NCBI RefSeq assembly: GCF_963169125.1
Contig: NC_084793.1
Location: forward strand, 138,610,297-138,674,296
Reading direction: 5' to 3'
Length of the DNA stretch: 64,000 nt
From: Humulus lupulus
Taxonomy: Eukaryota; Streptophyta; Magnoliopsida; Rosales; Cannabaceae
Shown: piece after piece, positions 33,701 to 46,078 of the stretch
How the letters are laid out: every line of letters begins with the position of its first letter
Numbering within the stretch: position 1 is the first letter of the stretch
The notes under the pieces: generated by a model
The model's database searches: none
Seen by the model: the letters and a program-made list of their open reading frames with translations, nothing else
What the model was told of the DNA's origin: nothing
Position numbers and translations under genes: made by a program

Positions 33701-34950
33701 AATAATGTACAGTGCACTATATTTTTTTCAACTTGTGCTTACATTTTTCTAATTTTTTTCTTTTTCATATTATAAATAATACATATAAATAATATATATT
33801 TTTAAAATCATTAAATAAAAACAAAAAATATATAAAAAAAACTTGTTAAAATAAGAGCCTTTTTTCTTAAAAAAAAAATACATTATTTTTTAAAAATAAT
33901 GATGACAATAATATAAAATAATTTTTTTTTAAATTAACAAATAAAAAATTAAAGAATGTCAATAAAAAAATATTGAGAAAAAGTGTTAGAAATGAATATA
34001 CAATTATTTTTTTGTTTAATTAATGGGATGTCTTTATATATTATTGGAGTGCAAATATAATGTCCCTAATATACAAATATATATATATTGAAACAACAAA
34101 TAAATTTTAATTTTAAAAGTTTCAATTAGGGTTTTTTTTATTTTAATTTCATTTTTTATTATCAAAATAATTTTCATTATTAATAAAATCAAATTATTAC
34201 TAGAATTTGGTTGCTTTATTAAATTCTTGAATTTTTTTTAGTTTATGATAAGAATTAATTAAATTTTTAAATATCTACCAATAATAAAATTATAGAGTTT
34301 TACCTTATCAAATTTCTATTTAATTTCATTTTTTTAAAATTCATTAAATCAAAAAATTATGGTGGTTGTATTAAATAGCTTAAATTATTATTCTTATTTT
34401 CTATTTATTTTTTAAATGCATTTAATTGGTCAAATTTGTAATTAAAATTATAGTGGCTGAAATTAATGGGTGATTTTTATTAAAAATATAATATTAAATT
34501 ATAAAAATTGATAGCTGCCGAAATTAATGGATAAATAATTTAAAAAGACAATATTAAATTAAATGTGGCTACATGATTACTGATTACATTTGGAAAGTAA
34601 CAACATATTAATTATTTATTCATTAAATTAAGAAAGTGTGGTTCTTGTATTAAATGACATAGTTTAATATTCTTATTTATTTTTTCAATTTTAGAATTTT
34701 TTTTGCGTTTTTTGTTAAATGCATTTAATTTGTGAAATTTGTTATTAAAAAATAGGTGGCCAAAATTATTGTGTGTATTTTTATAAAATAAAAATAATAT
34801 GTAAATAATGTGAATGCATGATTAGTGATTACAGTGGGAACTTACCACGCATTAATTATTTATTTTTTCAATAATATTTTATTATTTATTTTAAAGGAAT
34901 CCAAAATATTTTATTAAGAATGTGAAATGTTGCATTGTTTCTTCATAACA
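33701..34950. other. AT-rich intergenic with ancient internal duplication
   Basis: No gene. A block with TTGTATTAAAT, ATTCTTATTT and AAATGCATTTAATT occurs near 34345-34470 and again near 34621-34770, and TGATTACA with its surroundings recurs at 34581 and 34826. So the region upstream of the gene at 35038 has been duplicated in roughly 250-275-bp steps. The first copy also matches 28220-28400. Confidence 0.6.
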
Positions 34951-34953
34951 CAC

Positions 34954-34963
34954 ACTATAAATA
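34954..34963 (+). promoter_or_regulatory. TATA box of the 35038 gene
   Basis: ACTATAAATA, 84 bp before the ATG at 35038. Spacing and context match the small genes of the 6-13 kb cluster. Confidence 0.65.
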
Positions 34964-35037
34964 TAATATCATATACCCTAAACTAATTGTGCTATTTTTT
35001 TTTTTTTAAAATCAAGTTTTACATACATTCAACTACC

Positions 35038-35454
35038 ATGTCTATCATCAACATATCAGATTCAACCTATTCAAAAAATGAAGATAACTCTTCACCATTT
35101 CATTCCAAAGATGATGAAGTAGATTCTCCATTGAAGAAGATCAAGGTTGAGAAGTTTGACAATGACGTAAAGTCTCCATTTAAGAATATCAAGACTGAGA
35201 AGTTTAGCGGTGATGAGAAAGATGTGAATCCACTTGATGCTCAACTAGAGTACAATCCAAATGAAATATATTTTGATATTATGTTCCAAAAATTTAATGA
35301 AAATTTCAGTCGTCTACTTGAATTGAAGAACAACATGGATGAATTTGTTCGAAAGATGACAAGATACGCATTTGTGATGCAAATTCTGCATGGATCAATG
35401 GCCAACTATTTTGATGCAGAGAGGAAAAAGAACGAGGTGTGGGAAGAAGAATGA
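35038..35454 (+). CDS. Small acidic/helical protein, 138 aa, unknown
   Basis: An intact single-exon frame; the ATG at 35038 fits the plant leader (ACATTCAACTACCATG). Residues 1-30 are Ser/Asp-rich; residues about 31-60 contain a twofold repeat (SPLKKIKVEKFDND, then SPFKNIKTEKFSGD). Each repeat holds a psi-K-x-E SUMO-acceptor consensus (IKVE, IKTE). Residues 85-135 look helical (FNENFSRLLELKNNMDEFV). The stop is followed in frame by an acidic tail and a second stop (EEDDKEE), suggesting a slightly longer ancestor. No known domain. Likely a related single-exon gene outside the main cluster; function unknown. Confidence 0.6.
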   Translation: MSIINISDSTYSKNEDNSSPFHSKDDEVDSPLKKIKVEKFDNDVKSPFKNIKTEKFSGDEKDVNPLDAQLEYNPNEIYFDIMFQKFNENFSRLLELKNNMDEFVRKMTRYAFVMQILHGSMANYFDAERKKNEVWEEE

Positions 35455-36640
35455 GAAGAAGATGACAAAGAAGAATGACATTCTCTAAAATGCTTCAAGT
35501 GTTTTTTTTTTAATTTAATGTTTCTGTGTGTTTCTTTAGTTCTTACTATAATATTTTTATTCTATTATGTTTTAATTTTTTTTATGGACATTTTCTTATT
35601 AGGATTTGTTATGAATAGAAACTTTTATTTCTTTTTTGGTCTTCAAACAAAATCTTATTATTATTTATTTATTAATAATGTTAATAATTTTTTTGGAGTG
35701 AAATTGTTCAATTTTTTTTAAAAAAAATAACGCCAAAATTGTATATTATTTTTCGGTTTTTAATTTAAAATTATAGTTTAATTTTAATTAATAATTAAAA
35801 ATTGACCATTAAGCAATCTCTAATTTAATGGACTTTATAAATTACCTAACTAATTATATTAAATGAATATATTTCCTTATTGGGTAATATAGGACTAATT
35901 AATAAATATCTAATTTCACAACAACAATAATTTAATTTTTCCAAGAGAATACAAAGAGATGCTTCTTTTCAAAAATCAAAATAGTCTTTTAATGCTAGCC
36001 AAAATTAATTTTTTTTAAATAACACATGCCTAAATGAATGCCTTAAAAAAAGTTTCAATTAATTCCCTATTTCCAAGGTAAAGAATATCAATAGTTATTG
36101 GTTATGATGTAATCTTATCAATAAATGTTCATTTATTGATAATAGAAATTTTGAAAAGTTGTATTGTTTTGTAGTTTATGGAAAAAATAAATATTTGTAT
36201 TGATTCATTTTACCTATAATCAAAGTAGTTTGGCATAAATCAAAATTGTTTTTTATTTTTTTTTATTTTTAAATTTGTATTTTATAATGTAATATGGAAA
36301 GTTTTATTTCTTATTTTTGTTTTGATGTTCATTTATTGTTAGAAAAACCAATAGTCATCAATTATTTTAGGGTACATAAAATATCATTAATTAATTGTGA
36401 TTTCCAATATAAGATTTAAATAATAAAATCTCAAATTTGAAATACTAATTTTGAAATTAAAATTTAATACATTAAAGAAATTAAAAAAATATTGCAAAAA
36501 AATATATATTTCAATTAGTACATTGGAAATTACATAAACTTGCATCAAATAATATTTAAAATACTACATTGGAAATTAAACAAACTTATTTTGATCAACA
36601 ATATAAAAATACAAAAATAAATCAAATTACTGCTCCACAT
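35455..36640. other. AT-rich intergenic, no gene seen
   Basis: Low-complexity AT-rich sequence on both strands without a supportable frame, RNA gene or repeat of note. It separates two convergent genes (35038, plus; 36645-37544, minus). Confidence 0.55.
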
Positions 36641-36644
36641 CTCC

Positions 36645-37544
36645 CTAATTATTGATTACATTACTACTAACAATGATATCCTCATTTTGGTCTTCAGGTC
36701 TTTGAGATGTTTCACATAGTTGTTGTACAAAACAATAAATAAAAAAAATTATTTAGATAAACATATATCAACCAGATAATGTTTCATACTGTAAAATTAT
36801 GAAATTAATTAAGATATACCAACCAGATGACGACGAAGTTGATGGATAATATTATTTGAACCATTTAACCTATCTCTAGATTCAAGGATCTTTGTAACCA
36901 AAATATTTTGCAAACCAACAACCATTGTGAGCAAAGCATTTACTTTTGCCACCCCAACCTGTAAAAAATAAATTAATATAAAATTTTGAAAATAATAATA
37001 AAAAAATAATACATACACATTTTACATGGTCTAGAATTTGAAGGTTCCCTTTGTTTACATCTGATGGTATATTAATGGTCATTGCATCACCATCCTCATC
37101 AGGTATGAAAAAACTCCATGGTGGGATAGGAACATCACGGTCTACCTCATCTACACATACATGGTTTTCATATTCCTATTTTTTAAATAGAAAAAAGAAA
37201 AAAACTTTAAAAAAAAAAATTAATCCAAGTGTTCTAACATAAACATAAAATGAGATCTCAATCATAGACACATATATAGATATGAAGATATTACCTTACA
37301 AAAAGAACAATAAGACTCACTATGAAGACAACGTCGAGTTCTACTTTCAAGCATTGAAGAGGATGACTCCAAACTTTTCATAGGAGATCTATACTGACGA
37401 GCGCGATCTAAAAGCAATTTGGACCTAATTTGATTAGAAGACAATGAGTTCTTATAAAAAAAATTGTCTCTTCTTTCCAACCCTTCCTCCTAAATCCTTA
37501 GATCTACTTCTTTTGTTCTTCATCCCCTTCCCCTCTACTCCCAT
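36645..37544 (-). pseudogene. Unknown multi-exon host gene, one homopolymer frame break
   Basis: Minus-strand gene model. Exon 1 37544-37295 starts MGVEGKGMKNKRSRSKDLGG, basic and possibly nuclear, and ends with SYCSFCK at donor GTAATA. Exon 2 37175-37026 is 150 bp (EYENHVCVDEVDRDVPIPPW, then INIPSDVNKG). Exon 3 36958-36824 is 135 bp (GVAKVNALLTMVVGLQNILV, then ESRDRLNGSNNIIHQLRRHL). Exons 2 and 3 are whole numbers of codons and join in phase. Exon 1 is one base off: an eight-base homopolymer at 37456-37463 shifts the frame, so either this is a pseudogene or the run is miscounted. A last exon ending at TAG 36645 (EDIIVSSNVIN) is probable but its acceptor is unclear. No domain recognised. Confidence 0.5.
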
Positions 37545-37831
37545 GCGTTTTCTCTCTCCCCCTTTATTTTTTTCCCACACTATTTTTTTTCTTCTTTCTC
37601 TCCTTCACATGCTCACGAAATCATGAGTGCAATTATGATATTTTATGTTTATTATTTTACTTTGAATGAAGAAGAAGAAGAAGAAGAGAGAGTTTAAGAA
37701 ATGAGTGTGCATTTATTATGAAACCCTAATTTAAAATTTTTTAAATTAATTCAAAACTTGAAAAAAGAACTTACCTCTTAATGGTTGGAATCACCATTCC
37801 TAATAACAAAAAAAAAAAGAAATGTCGAAAT
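37545..37831 (-). other. 5' region of the minus-strand host gene, cut by element B
   Basis: On the minus strand this contains a CT-rich leader-like stretch (ACTCTCTCTTCTTCTTC) and, further upstream, a splice donor AAGAGGTAAGTTC near 37774. This hints at a non-coding exon only ~60 bp from the LTR of element B, so element B may have displaced the original promoter. Confidence 0.4.
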
Positions 37832-38536
37832 CATTATACCCTAATTTTAGCCCGAGTTCATTCACTCAGGTCGGGTACAGCTAGCAAATAAGTATACAGA
37901 GAAATAACCAAGGGAATGATATTTGCTTATTATCCACATGGACAATACCAGTTTCATGTGGTCATGCATGGAGTTAGGCGTCCTGGGTTTAACCCGAGCT
38001 ACAGGCACGAAGGTTGTGAAGCGCGAGCTCAGAATATTAAAGTTGTTGAAGCACGAGCTTAGAGGAGAAATCGAGCTCGTAGTAGATCTAGTATATTGCA
38101 TATCCGCAGATCCCCAGGGATTCGGGATCCCTTTATGGCCAAGCTGTCATATTTAATATCTCATTTATTAGGAGTACATTTACCTTGTGATCAGATCATA
38201 TCCCAATATAAATGGGAATTATTTGTTTTAAATGCAATAATTATGTGAATGCATGATTGACTCACGCGGTTACCCAAACCTGTCCATGAAATTCCCTTAT
38301 AAATACTAGGAATATTGGACGAAAAAGGGACCATTATTCTGTAATATCGAAACTCTGCCAAAATAGAGAGAAAAACAGCAATAATATAGACTCGTGGACT
38401 AGGTAGATTTTAACCACTGAACCACGTAAAAGTTCTGTGTTCTTGAGTGAAATCATTTATTTTTCATTACGGTTTATTAAGCACTAATCTACATTATTAT
38501 TTCTTAATACACTGTTGGCGAAAAATCGCATCAACA
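37832..38536 (+). repeat. 5' LTR of Tat element B
   Basis: About 705 bp, CATTATACCCTAATTTTAGC to CGCATCAACA. The expected first bases TG read CA, consistent with decay of the terminus. TATA box TTATAAATAC at 38298-38307. Aligns with 27448-28180 and 50681-50908. Confidence 0.85.
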
Positions 38537-38556
38537 ATTTGGTGCTTTCATTGAGA
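38537..38556 (+). promoter_or_regulatory. Primer-binding region of element B
   Basis: ATTTGGTGCTTTCATTGAGA directly follows the 5' LTR, where the minus-strand primer tRNA binds. I cannot assign the tRNA with certainty. Confidence 0.6.
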
Positions 38557-39354
38557 GAAAAATTAGTTCTTTATCGAAATCCCAGTCGAATCTCATAATG
38601 GTGCTCACCCGCTCAATGCACGATAATGAGATAGAACAACCTGGTGGGCAAGAGCCCATCATACCGATGTTTCGAACGAACATGGCCCTGAACTCCAGCA
38701 ACGTCTGGGAAAGCAACAGGCGCGGATCACGGCAACACTAGGAGTTCGACGTCATTACCACCGAATCCAAACCCATACTACTTAACTGTCATTGAGATGA
38801 AAAATATGCAGTTAATAAGCCATATCACTAAGGCGAACAGGCAAATTGAGGAGGTTTTGGCTCGGTTACCTCCTTTTACAACTGACGTTAATGTCAGAAA
38901 GAGACAAAGTGGGTCTCACAAGTCCCATAGGAATAACCGATCCAAACCAAGTCGTTCAGTCAGAACTGCCACCCCAAGTTCTGTGCCTACAGGGCGAGAT
39001 CGCCAGAATGCTCAACCCAGTGGCCCTCATAGGGGTCATCAGCATGTTAGTCGATCAGTTAAAACTGCAACTCCAAGTTCGGTGCCTCCTTCACAAGCAC
39101 CTAGGAATGCCCATGGCAATCCACGAGGAGGGGCTAGGACAGGCTCACAGAGACAAAATTTTCCAGAAAGCCCTCCTACGTCGTGATCGAATCGACAAGC
39201 GCAGAGAGCTAGAAATAATGGAGTAGAACAAAGGAGGGCTAATCTAGTTCGCCCTGATGGGATAAGGATTGCCTCGCCAATAAGGCATCCACCATCACCT
39301 ATAAGACATCTGATGCCACCTTGTCCTACATGGGACATTCCAGCTTATGGAGAC

Positions 39355-40534
39355 TGTTGACCGCGTTTTTGGCCAACGACGTGAGAACGTCAAAAACGAC
39401 AAACCTTCAAGAGAATTCAAACGACACAGACGGTTTAATAAAGAAAATAAATAACACACACAATTTTTATAGTGGTTCATCCCCAATATGTTGGTAATAG
39501 CCTAATCCACTTAGAGTTGTGTTTATAGATCTGTACTCAAGATCAAATGAACTGAGCCAACTGAGTTTCTTCAGTACAGATTACAAGAATACAAGAATTT
39601 TTCTAGATACAAGCACTTTCTCTCTCTAGAAAACTCAGAACCAAAATTTCCCAAAAGTCTAAAAAGAAGAAGAAGCCCCTTTCTGATCCCATAAGCCATA
39701 TATTTATAGGCTTAGGATCATACATCTGATATCCCCTAGAATCGGGATATTTTATTACATTTAAATTACAAAAAAACATTCAAAATGTAACAAAACCCCC
39801 AATTTGTGGGAAGAATGAGAGATTCCCGCGCGTGCCAAGACCGATTCTTGTTGAAGCCGTTTTTGGGAATCTTGACTTAGTCCTCCTCTATCTGGTCGAC
39901 CCATATCTCCTACTGACCACCCATGCAAGTGCTGGTCGGACACATGCATGCTGGACATATGCAAGTGCTGGTAGGACATACACTTGCTGGTAGGACATGC
40001 AATTACTGGTAGGACATGCAAGTGCTGGTCGGACATGTGCATGCTGGTAGGACATGTGCATGCTGGTAGGACATGCACTCCTCTCCTCTAACATGGCACT
40101 ATGGTCTAGCATGCCATGTCTCTCCTCTAACATGGCACTCTCCTCTAGCATGCCATGTCTCTCCTCTAACATGGCAATCTCCTCTAGCATGCCATGTCTC
40201 TCGTCTAACATGGCACTCTCCTCTAGCATGCCATGTCTCTCGTCTAACATGGCACTCTCCTCTAGCATGCCAGTGCTGGTAGGACATGTGCATGCTGGTA
40301 GGACAATGTCACTCCTGGGCAGACAAACACGTGACTGGTCGAACAAGGTCATGCCTGGTCGGTCATGACACTTCTCAAGCAGTCAAAACTCTTCATCAGT
40401 CTACCGGGTCACTTTATCACAACTCTGAGGAGTCAATGTATTTATTGACCATTTAATGTGTCTTTTACGGACCATGTACTACCACTTGTCACCTCTATTG
40501 CCACGTCATCGATCTCCAATTTTTGGGGATAACA
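39355..40534 (-). mobile_element. Solo LTR nested in element B gag
   Basis: 1,180 bp from TGTTGACCGCG to GGGGATAACA with a perfect 5-bp target duplication GAGAC (39350-39354 and 40535-40539). Orientation is probably minus: on that strand it starts TGTTATCCCCAAAAATTGG and has a TATA box CCTATAAATATATGG near 39700. It contains a minisatellite. No internal coding region or second LTR. Confidence 0.85.
39925..40315. repeat. Compound minisatellite inside the solo LTR
   Basis: Two repeat types side by side: about nine variants of a 20-24-bp unit built on GCTGGTAGGACATG (39925-40077 and 40270-40300), enclosing four to five copies of a ~40-bp unit CTCTAACATGGCACTCTCCT with CTCTAGCATGCCATGTCTCT (40080-40270). 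The repetition leaves several frames open on both strands by chance. Confidence 0.85.
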
Positions 40535-43500
40535 GAGACAATAGGAGAAATACTCCTCCATCTGCCAATACCTACGTCCCAAAGACACATGTTGAAAATC
40601 CAGATCCTCAGCCCCAACTGTGAGTTGTAAGCTTCGCAAATGGAAGTTACTGGACTGAAAGTCATCGTAGTGGTAGGTCCAAGGGCGGCCTAAGAAATCA
40701 TTTGAGTTCAGCGCAAAGCTCTCGGTACGAGTCGCAACCTGATTTGTGTGATCGCCTAAATTCGCAGAGAAGGAATCCAGCTCGGAATGAAGATGTTAGT
40801 TATACTCTACAAGAGGGAGGTCCATCCACAGTACGCGATAATGGGAATGCCTCACCAAACCAAGCTTGAGCTTGGAGGGACAATAACCCATCAAACACAT
40901 ACGATAGGATGGGAGCTGTTGAACAGACCTCAGGTAACCTAGGGACCAGAGACTAGACCCTCGAGAGGCTAGCTCTGATGGAAGAGCAAATGAAGAAACT
41001 TTTATCTAGAAAAGACAAAGATGATTGTGACTCAAAGAATGAGCTCGAGCCTTTTGCTCCAAATATTACGGCGGCCACATATCTGGTAGGCTTCAGAATG
41101 CCACACTTGTCAAAATCTGATGGAGATGGAGATCTGTTAGATCACCTCAGAATGTTTAACACCATGATGATGACCCACAATTTCGGACTCAATCTAAGGT
41201 GTATTTTATTCCCTGCAACTATGCCCGGGCTAGCCAGGCAGTGGTTTAAGCAGTAGAAGAGACATTCCATAAGCTCGTGGAAGAAGTTTTCCTCCGAGTT
41301 CAAAAAAGCATTCTGAGCTTCACAAGCAGCTCGAGTTGAGGTTGATTCATTGGCCAATGTAAAGCAGCAACCTGGAAAAACATTGAAGGCATATCTAAGT
41401 CGGTTTTCCAATGTTGTTGCATGAGCTAGGGATGCTGATGACAGCTCCAATCTCATGGCACTGAGGACAGGAATCCTTGTCGGGGGCGACCTGTGGCAAG
41501 AACTTCAAAGGAAAGGAGTTAAGAGTATGGACGGATTCTTGGCCTGAGCTCAAGAGTGGATGAACCTAGATGAGGCGCGAGCTTCTGTCGCATGAACTAT
41601 CAAGATCCCTATCCAGCCCGTTGGAGTGGTAACAGATGTTGCAGCTATGGCTCAAACCGTTACCCAGAATAACCAAGGGGGAAATAACAAGAGGAAGGGA
41701 AATGGCGAGGGCGACCAGAGCGGAACAACGAAAAATAAGTCTGGGGAGAAATTCAAGCCTGTTTACGCCACTTACACCAACCTAACGGATACTAGGGAGC
41801 ACATCTTCCTGGCAAATTCTACTCGCCTTCCATGGAAGAAGCCAGAGTCGTTGAAGAACCAGAGGGCAAAGAGAGATCCTTCGAAGTTCTTCTGATTCCA
41901 TAATGATATCGGTCATAACACTGATGACTATCGACAGGTGAAGGATGAGATCGATACTCTCATTAAAGCGGGACCTTTGGCCCAGTATGCCTAAAATCGG
42001 GTGGTCCTTAATCAGCCCGCTGGACCAAACCCTCTGTCAGTCCCCGAAGCTCCAATAAGTCAAACTAGATCTCAAGCGAATCAGGATGATCCTCCTCTGA
42101 TAATAGGGAGAGATATAGCCACCATTTCAGGAGGACCTCATTTGGCAGGCACGAGCAGAGGGGCCTAGAAGAGGTACATTAACGAATTGAAATCCCATAA
42201 TGGAGTGGAGTTCATTCCAGAATAGCGATTGTCAAAACAACAAAAATTGGAAAGACAACCAATCATTTTTACAAAGGAGGATGCTAGCCACGTCCGATTC
42301 CCACATAACGATCGCTTGGTCATAACCGTTCAGCTCGCCAACCGGAGGGTCTGAAGGACACTAGTAGATAACGGGAGTTCTGTGAATCTACTTTTTAGGT
42401 CCACCTTGGAAAAAATGGGGTTGTCTGTAGTAGAATTAAAGGAGGCCTCAATGACTCTGTACGGGTTTCCTGGTGAAGGGTCAGCAGCCATCGAAACGAT
42501 CAAATTAGTTGTAACATTGGGAGAAAGTTCACGAACTGTCTCCAAGCCACTTGAGTTCGTGGTAATCGATTGTCTAGCTGCATACAATGTGATTTTGGGC
42601 CAACCTATGTTGATGGCATTTGAAGCTATAACCTCTATCCACTACCTAGCAATAAAATTCCCCTCAACTGCGGGAATATGCACTGTCAGAGCTGATCAGC
42701 TTGCAGCCAGAGAATGCTATAGCATTTCTATGAAAGGAAAATCACAACCCGGGCAGCAAGCTATGGTCATAAATGACGGAGGCGAGGAGTCCCGGGAAGT
42801 AGAAGTTACTTGTGGGACGTAAGAACCTCAGCAAAAAGATGACAGTTTCGACGCCCAACGTGATGATATTGACCCACGGATAGGCGAAGACAAGTCTGAA
42901 CTCCAGGCTATAGAGGAGGTCGAGGAGATAAACATTGACCCCAATGAAGCTTCAAGAGTAGTAAAGATTGGAAAGAATATTAATGATAAAAGGAAGAAGG
43001 AGCTGGTCAATTTCTTACAAGAGAATCTGGACGTTTTTTCCTGGTCACATGAAGACATGGTGGGAATAAGCTCGAGTGTAATCGTGCACACTTTAAATTT
43101 GGACAAGAACGTGCCTGCAAAATAAGCTCTTGAGGAAGAATTAGCTCGACTATTAAAGTGCGGGTTTATTCCTAAAGCAAAATACCCGATTTGGGTCGCC
43201 AATCCCGTGCTGGTCCCAAAGCCAAATGAGAAATGGAGGACCTGCATCGATTTCTCCGACCTGAACAAAGCTTGTCCCAAGGATTGCTTTCCACTACCAA
43301 GGATTGATCAGTTGGTAGATGTCACGGTAGGTCACGAGCTCATGTCCTTCATGGATGTGTATTCTGGATATAACCAGATCGTGATGAATCCTGCAGACTA
43401 GGAACATACTAGTTTCATGACCCCAAATAACGTATATTATTATAAAGTCATGCCCTTCGGGCTGAAGAATTTCGGAGCTACATATCAACACTTAGTCAAC

Positions 43501-46078
43501 AAAATGTTTGCTAATCATATCGGGAGAAGTATGGATGTGTATGTTGATGATATGCTTATCAAGTCAAAGACTGCCGATAACCATGTATCCGATCTAGAAG
43601 AATTTTTTGGAATCTTGAGGAGGTATAACATGAAGCTGAATCCTCAGAAGTGCACGTTCAGAGTGGCATTTGGAAAATTTTTGGGTTTCATAGTCAACAC
43701 GAGGGGAATAGAGGCAAATCTCGAGAAAGTAAGGTTGTTGTTAGAAATGCCCTCACCCAGGTCGTGTAAAGAAGTTCAAAGCCTGACTGGAAAGGTGGCA
43801 GCTTTAAATCGTTTTATTTCAAAATCTACTGACAAGTGCCTGCCATTTTACAACTTGCTCAGGGGAAACAAAAAATTTGAGTGGACTGCGAATAGGCATT
43901 ACTCGACCTAAAAACACACCTGGTCGAGCCCCCAGTGTTATCTAAGCCTATGTCTGGAGAACCTCTGTTCCTTTATTTGTCCATGAAAGAAAATGTAGTC
44001 AGTGTTGTGTTAGTCCGAGAAGAAGACTGTGCTCAAAAACCAGTATATTATATAAGCAAGAGACTTCTCGGAGCTGAGTCACGATACCCACTGATAGAGA
44101 AGCTGGCGTTCTATCTGATATTGGCTTCCAGGAAGCTCCGACCATATTTCCAGTCCCATTCAATTAACGTCATGACTGACCAACCTTTAAGGCAGGTATT
44201 GCAAAAACCTGAAACGTCGGGACATCTTTTAAAATGGGCTATCGAGCATAGCCAGTTTGAGATATTGTACGTGCCACAGACCTCAATAAAAAGTTAGGCC
44301 TTTGCTGATTTTGTGGCTAAATGCACCAGATTTCAAGAGGATCTCTTGAAGGAACCGGTCCAGGAGTTATGGAAATCTTCATGAATGGATCATCAAACGA
44401 GAACAGATCGGGAGCAGGGTTCATCTTAATCTCCCCAGAAGGACATCAATTCCATACAACTCTGAGATTCAGATTTGAAGCATCCAACAACGAAGCCGAA
44501 TAAGAGGCTTTACTAGCTGGGCTGAGAGTGGCAAGGGAGCTCAAGGCAAAAGCCGTCCAATGCTATAGTGATTCTCAGCTCATGATCAATCAGGTATTGG
44601 GAGAATACCAAGCTCAAGGTACAAAGATGGTGGCCTACCTAGCTAAAGTGAAGGGAGAACAGTCGGAATTTGAGTACAGTTCTGTTGAACAGATACCTCG
44701 CGAGCAAAATTCAAATGCTGACGCCTTGGCACGACTTCCCACCACAAAAGAATCTGAGACATTGAATGCAGTGCCAGTGGAGTTCTTGGAGAATCTGAGT
44801 GTAATAGAAATGGTAGAAGTCGAAATGATCGACACAAAACTGACTTGGATGACTCCCATAATGGAATACCTCACAACAGGAAGGCTACCTGACAATAGAA
44901 AGGATGCAAGAAAAATACTATATCAATTTTCACGGTATGTGATAGTGGATGGGACCTTGTACCGACGTGGTCATTCATTAACTCTCCTAGGATGTGTTCT
45001 ACCCGAGGAAGCTAAAACCATTTTGCAAGAAGTGCACGAAGGTTTTTGTGGAGATCATGCTAGGGTCCAAAACCTAGCACTGAAAATACTGAGGCATGGC
45101 TATTTTTGGCCCACTCTAACAAAAGATTCAATCTCGTATGTCCAGAAGTGCGACAAATGCCAACGTTTTGCCATAGTTGCCCGAGCTACTCCAGTTGAGC
45201 TAACAATGATCTCATCCTCATGGCCATTCGCGGTATGGGGAATCAACCTAATAGGGTCCCTACCTATGGGAAAGGGAGGAGTTCGTTACACGGTGGTGGT
45301 GATCGACTATTTCACGAAATGGGTAGAAGTCGAACCTCTGGCAACCATCACTTCAAAGAGAGTCCTAGACTTCGTGGTGAAGAGTATTATATGTTGATTT
45401 GGGCTTCCTAAAAAGATCATGTCAGACAATGGGACACAATTCGACAGTGATCTCTTCACTGACTTCTGTGAAAAATACAGCATTATTAAGAGTTTCTCCT
45501 CAGTAGCATATCCGCAGGCCAATGGACAGGTCGAGGCTGTGAACAAAACCTTAAAGGAGAGCTTGAAGAAAAGGTTAGATGAAGCCAAAGGATTATGGCC
45601 CGAACAGTTCCCGCAAGTACTTTGGGCATACCGAACTTCTCACAGAACCTCCACGGGACATACTCCTTTTTCCTTAACTTTTGGAAGCGAGGTCGTCCTT
45701 CCAGTCGAAGCCATGGTAGCCACTCATAGGAAAAATACATTCAACCAAGAGCAGAATGAGGGACTACTTAACGCATCCCTCAATCTGATTGAAGAAAAAT
45801 GAGAAGAGTCGCAGTTACAGCTCGCCCATTATCAACAAAAAATTACTCGCTATTTTAATTCTAAAGTTAAGACGCGTATATTTGGATTAGGCGACCTGGT
45901 TCTCTGAAGGGTATTTCTAGAAAATAAATATCCCGGGGATGGTGTTTTAGGCCCGAATTGGGAGGGACCATATCAGGTCATTGAAGTTTTGTGTGAAGGA
46001 ACTTTCAAGATAGCTCATCTGGATGGGGAAGTAGTCCCACGGACCTGGAACGCCCTACATTTGAAAAAATATTATTAG

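Larger units (their letters stand above)
38598..46078 (+). pseudogene. Element B gag-pol, heavily interrupted
   Basis: Gag from ATG 38598 (MVLTRSMHDNEIEQPGGQEP), with a linker-rich part (PSRSVRTATPSSVP, twice repeated) to 39190, then after the nested solo LTR the gag core (YLVGFRMPHLSKSDGDGD, then FPATMPGLARQWFKQ) and a spacer with HIFLANSTRLPWKKP. Protease LLVDNGSS-like at 42365; RT from 43207 with YVDDMLIKS; RNase H around 43935-44297; second RNase H about 44370-44620 (SNNEAE); integrase 44990-45800 with KCDKCQRFA, VVVIDYFTKW, VMSDNGTQFDSD-type second Asp, and NGQVEAVNKTL; C-terminus ending LHLKKYY at 46078. At least 15 stops, mostly TAG/TGA at former Trp, Gln or Arg codons, plus a deletion near 43110 in the pre-RT region. 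Confidence 0.88.

Noticed and set aside
39761..40368. Open frames on both strands across the minisatellite
   Set aside because: Frames stay open because the repeat lacks stops in several phases; the predicted products are pure repeats.
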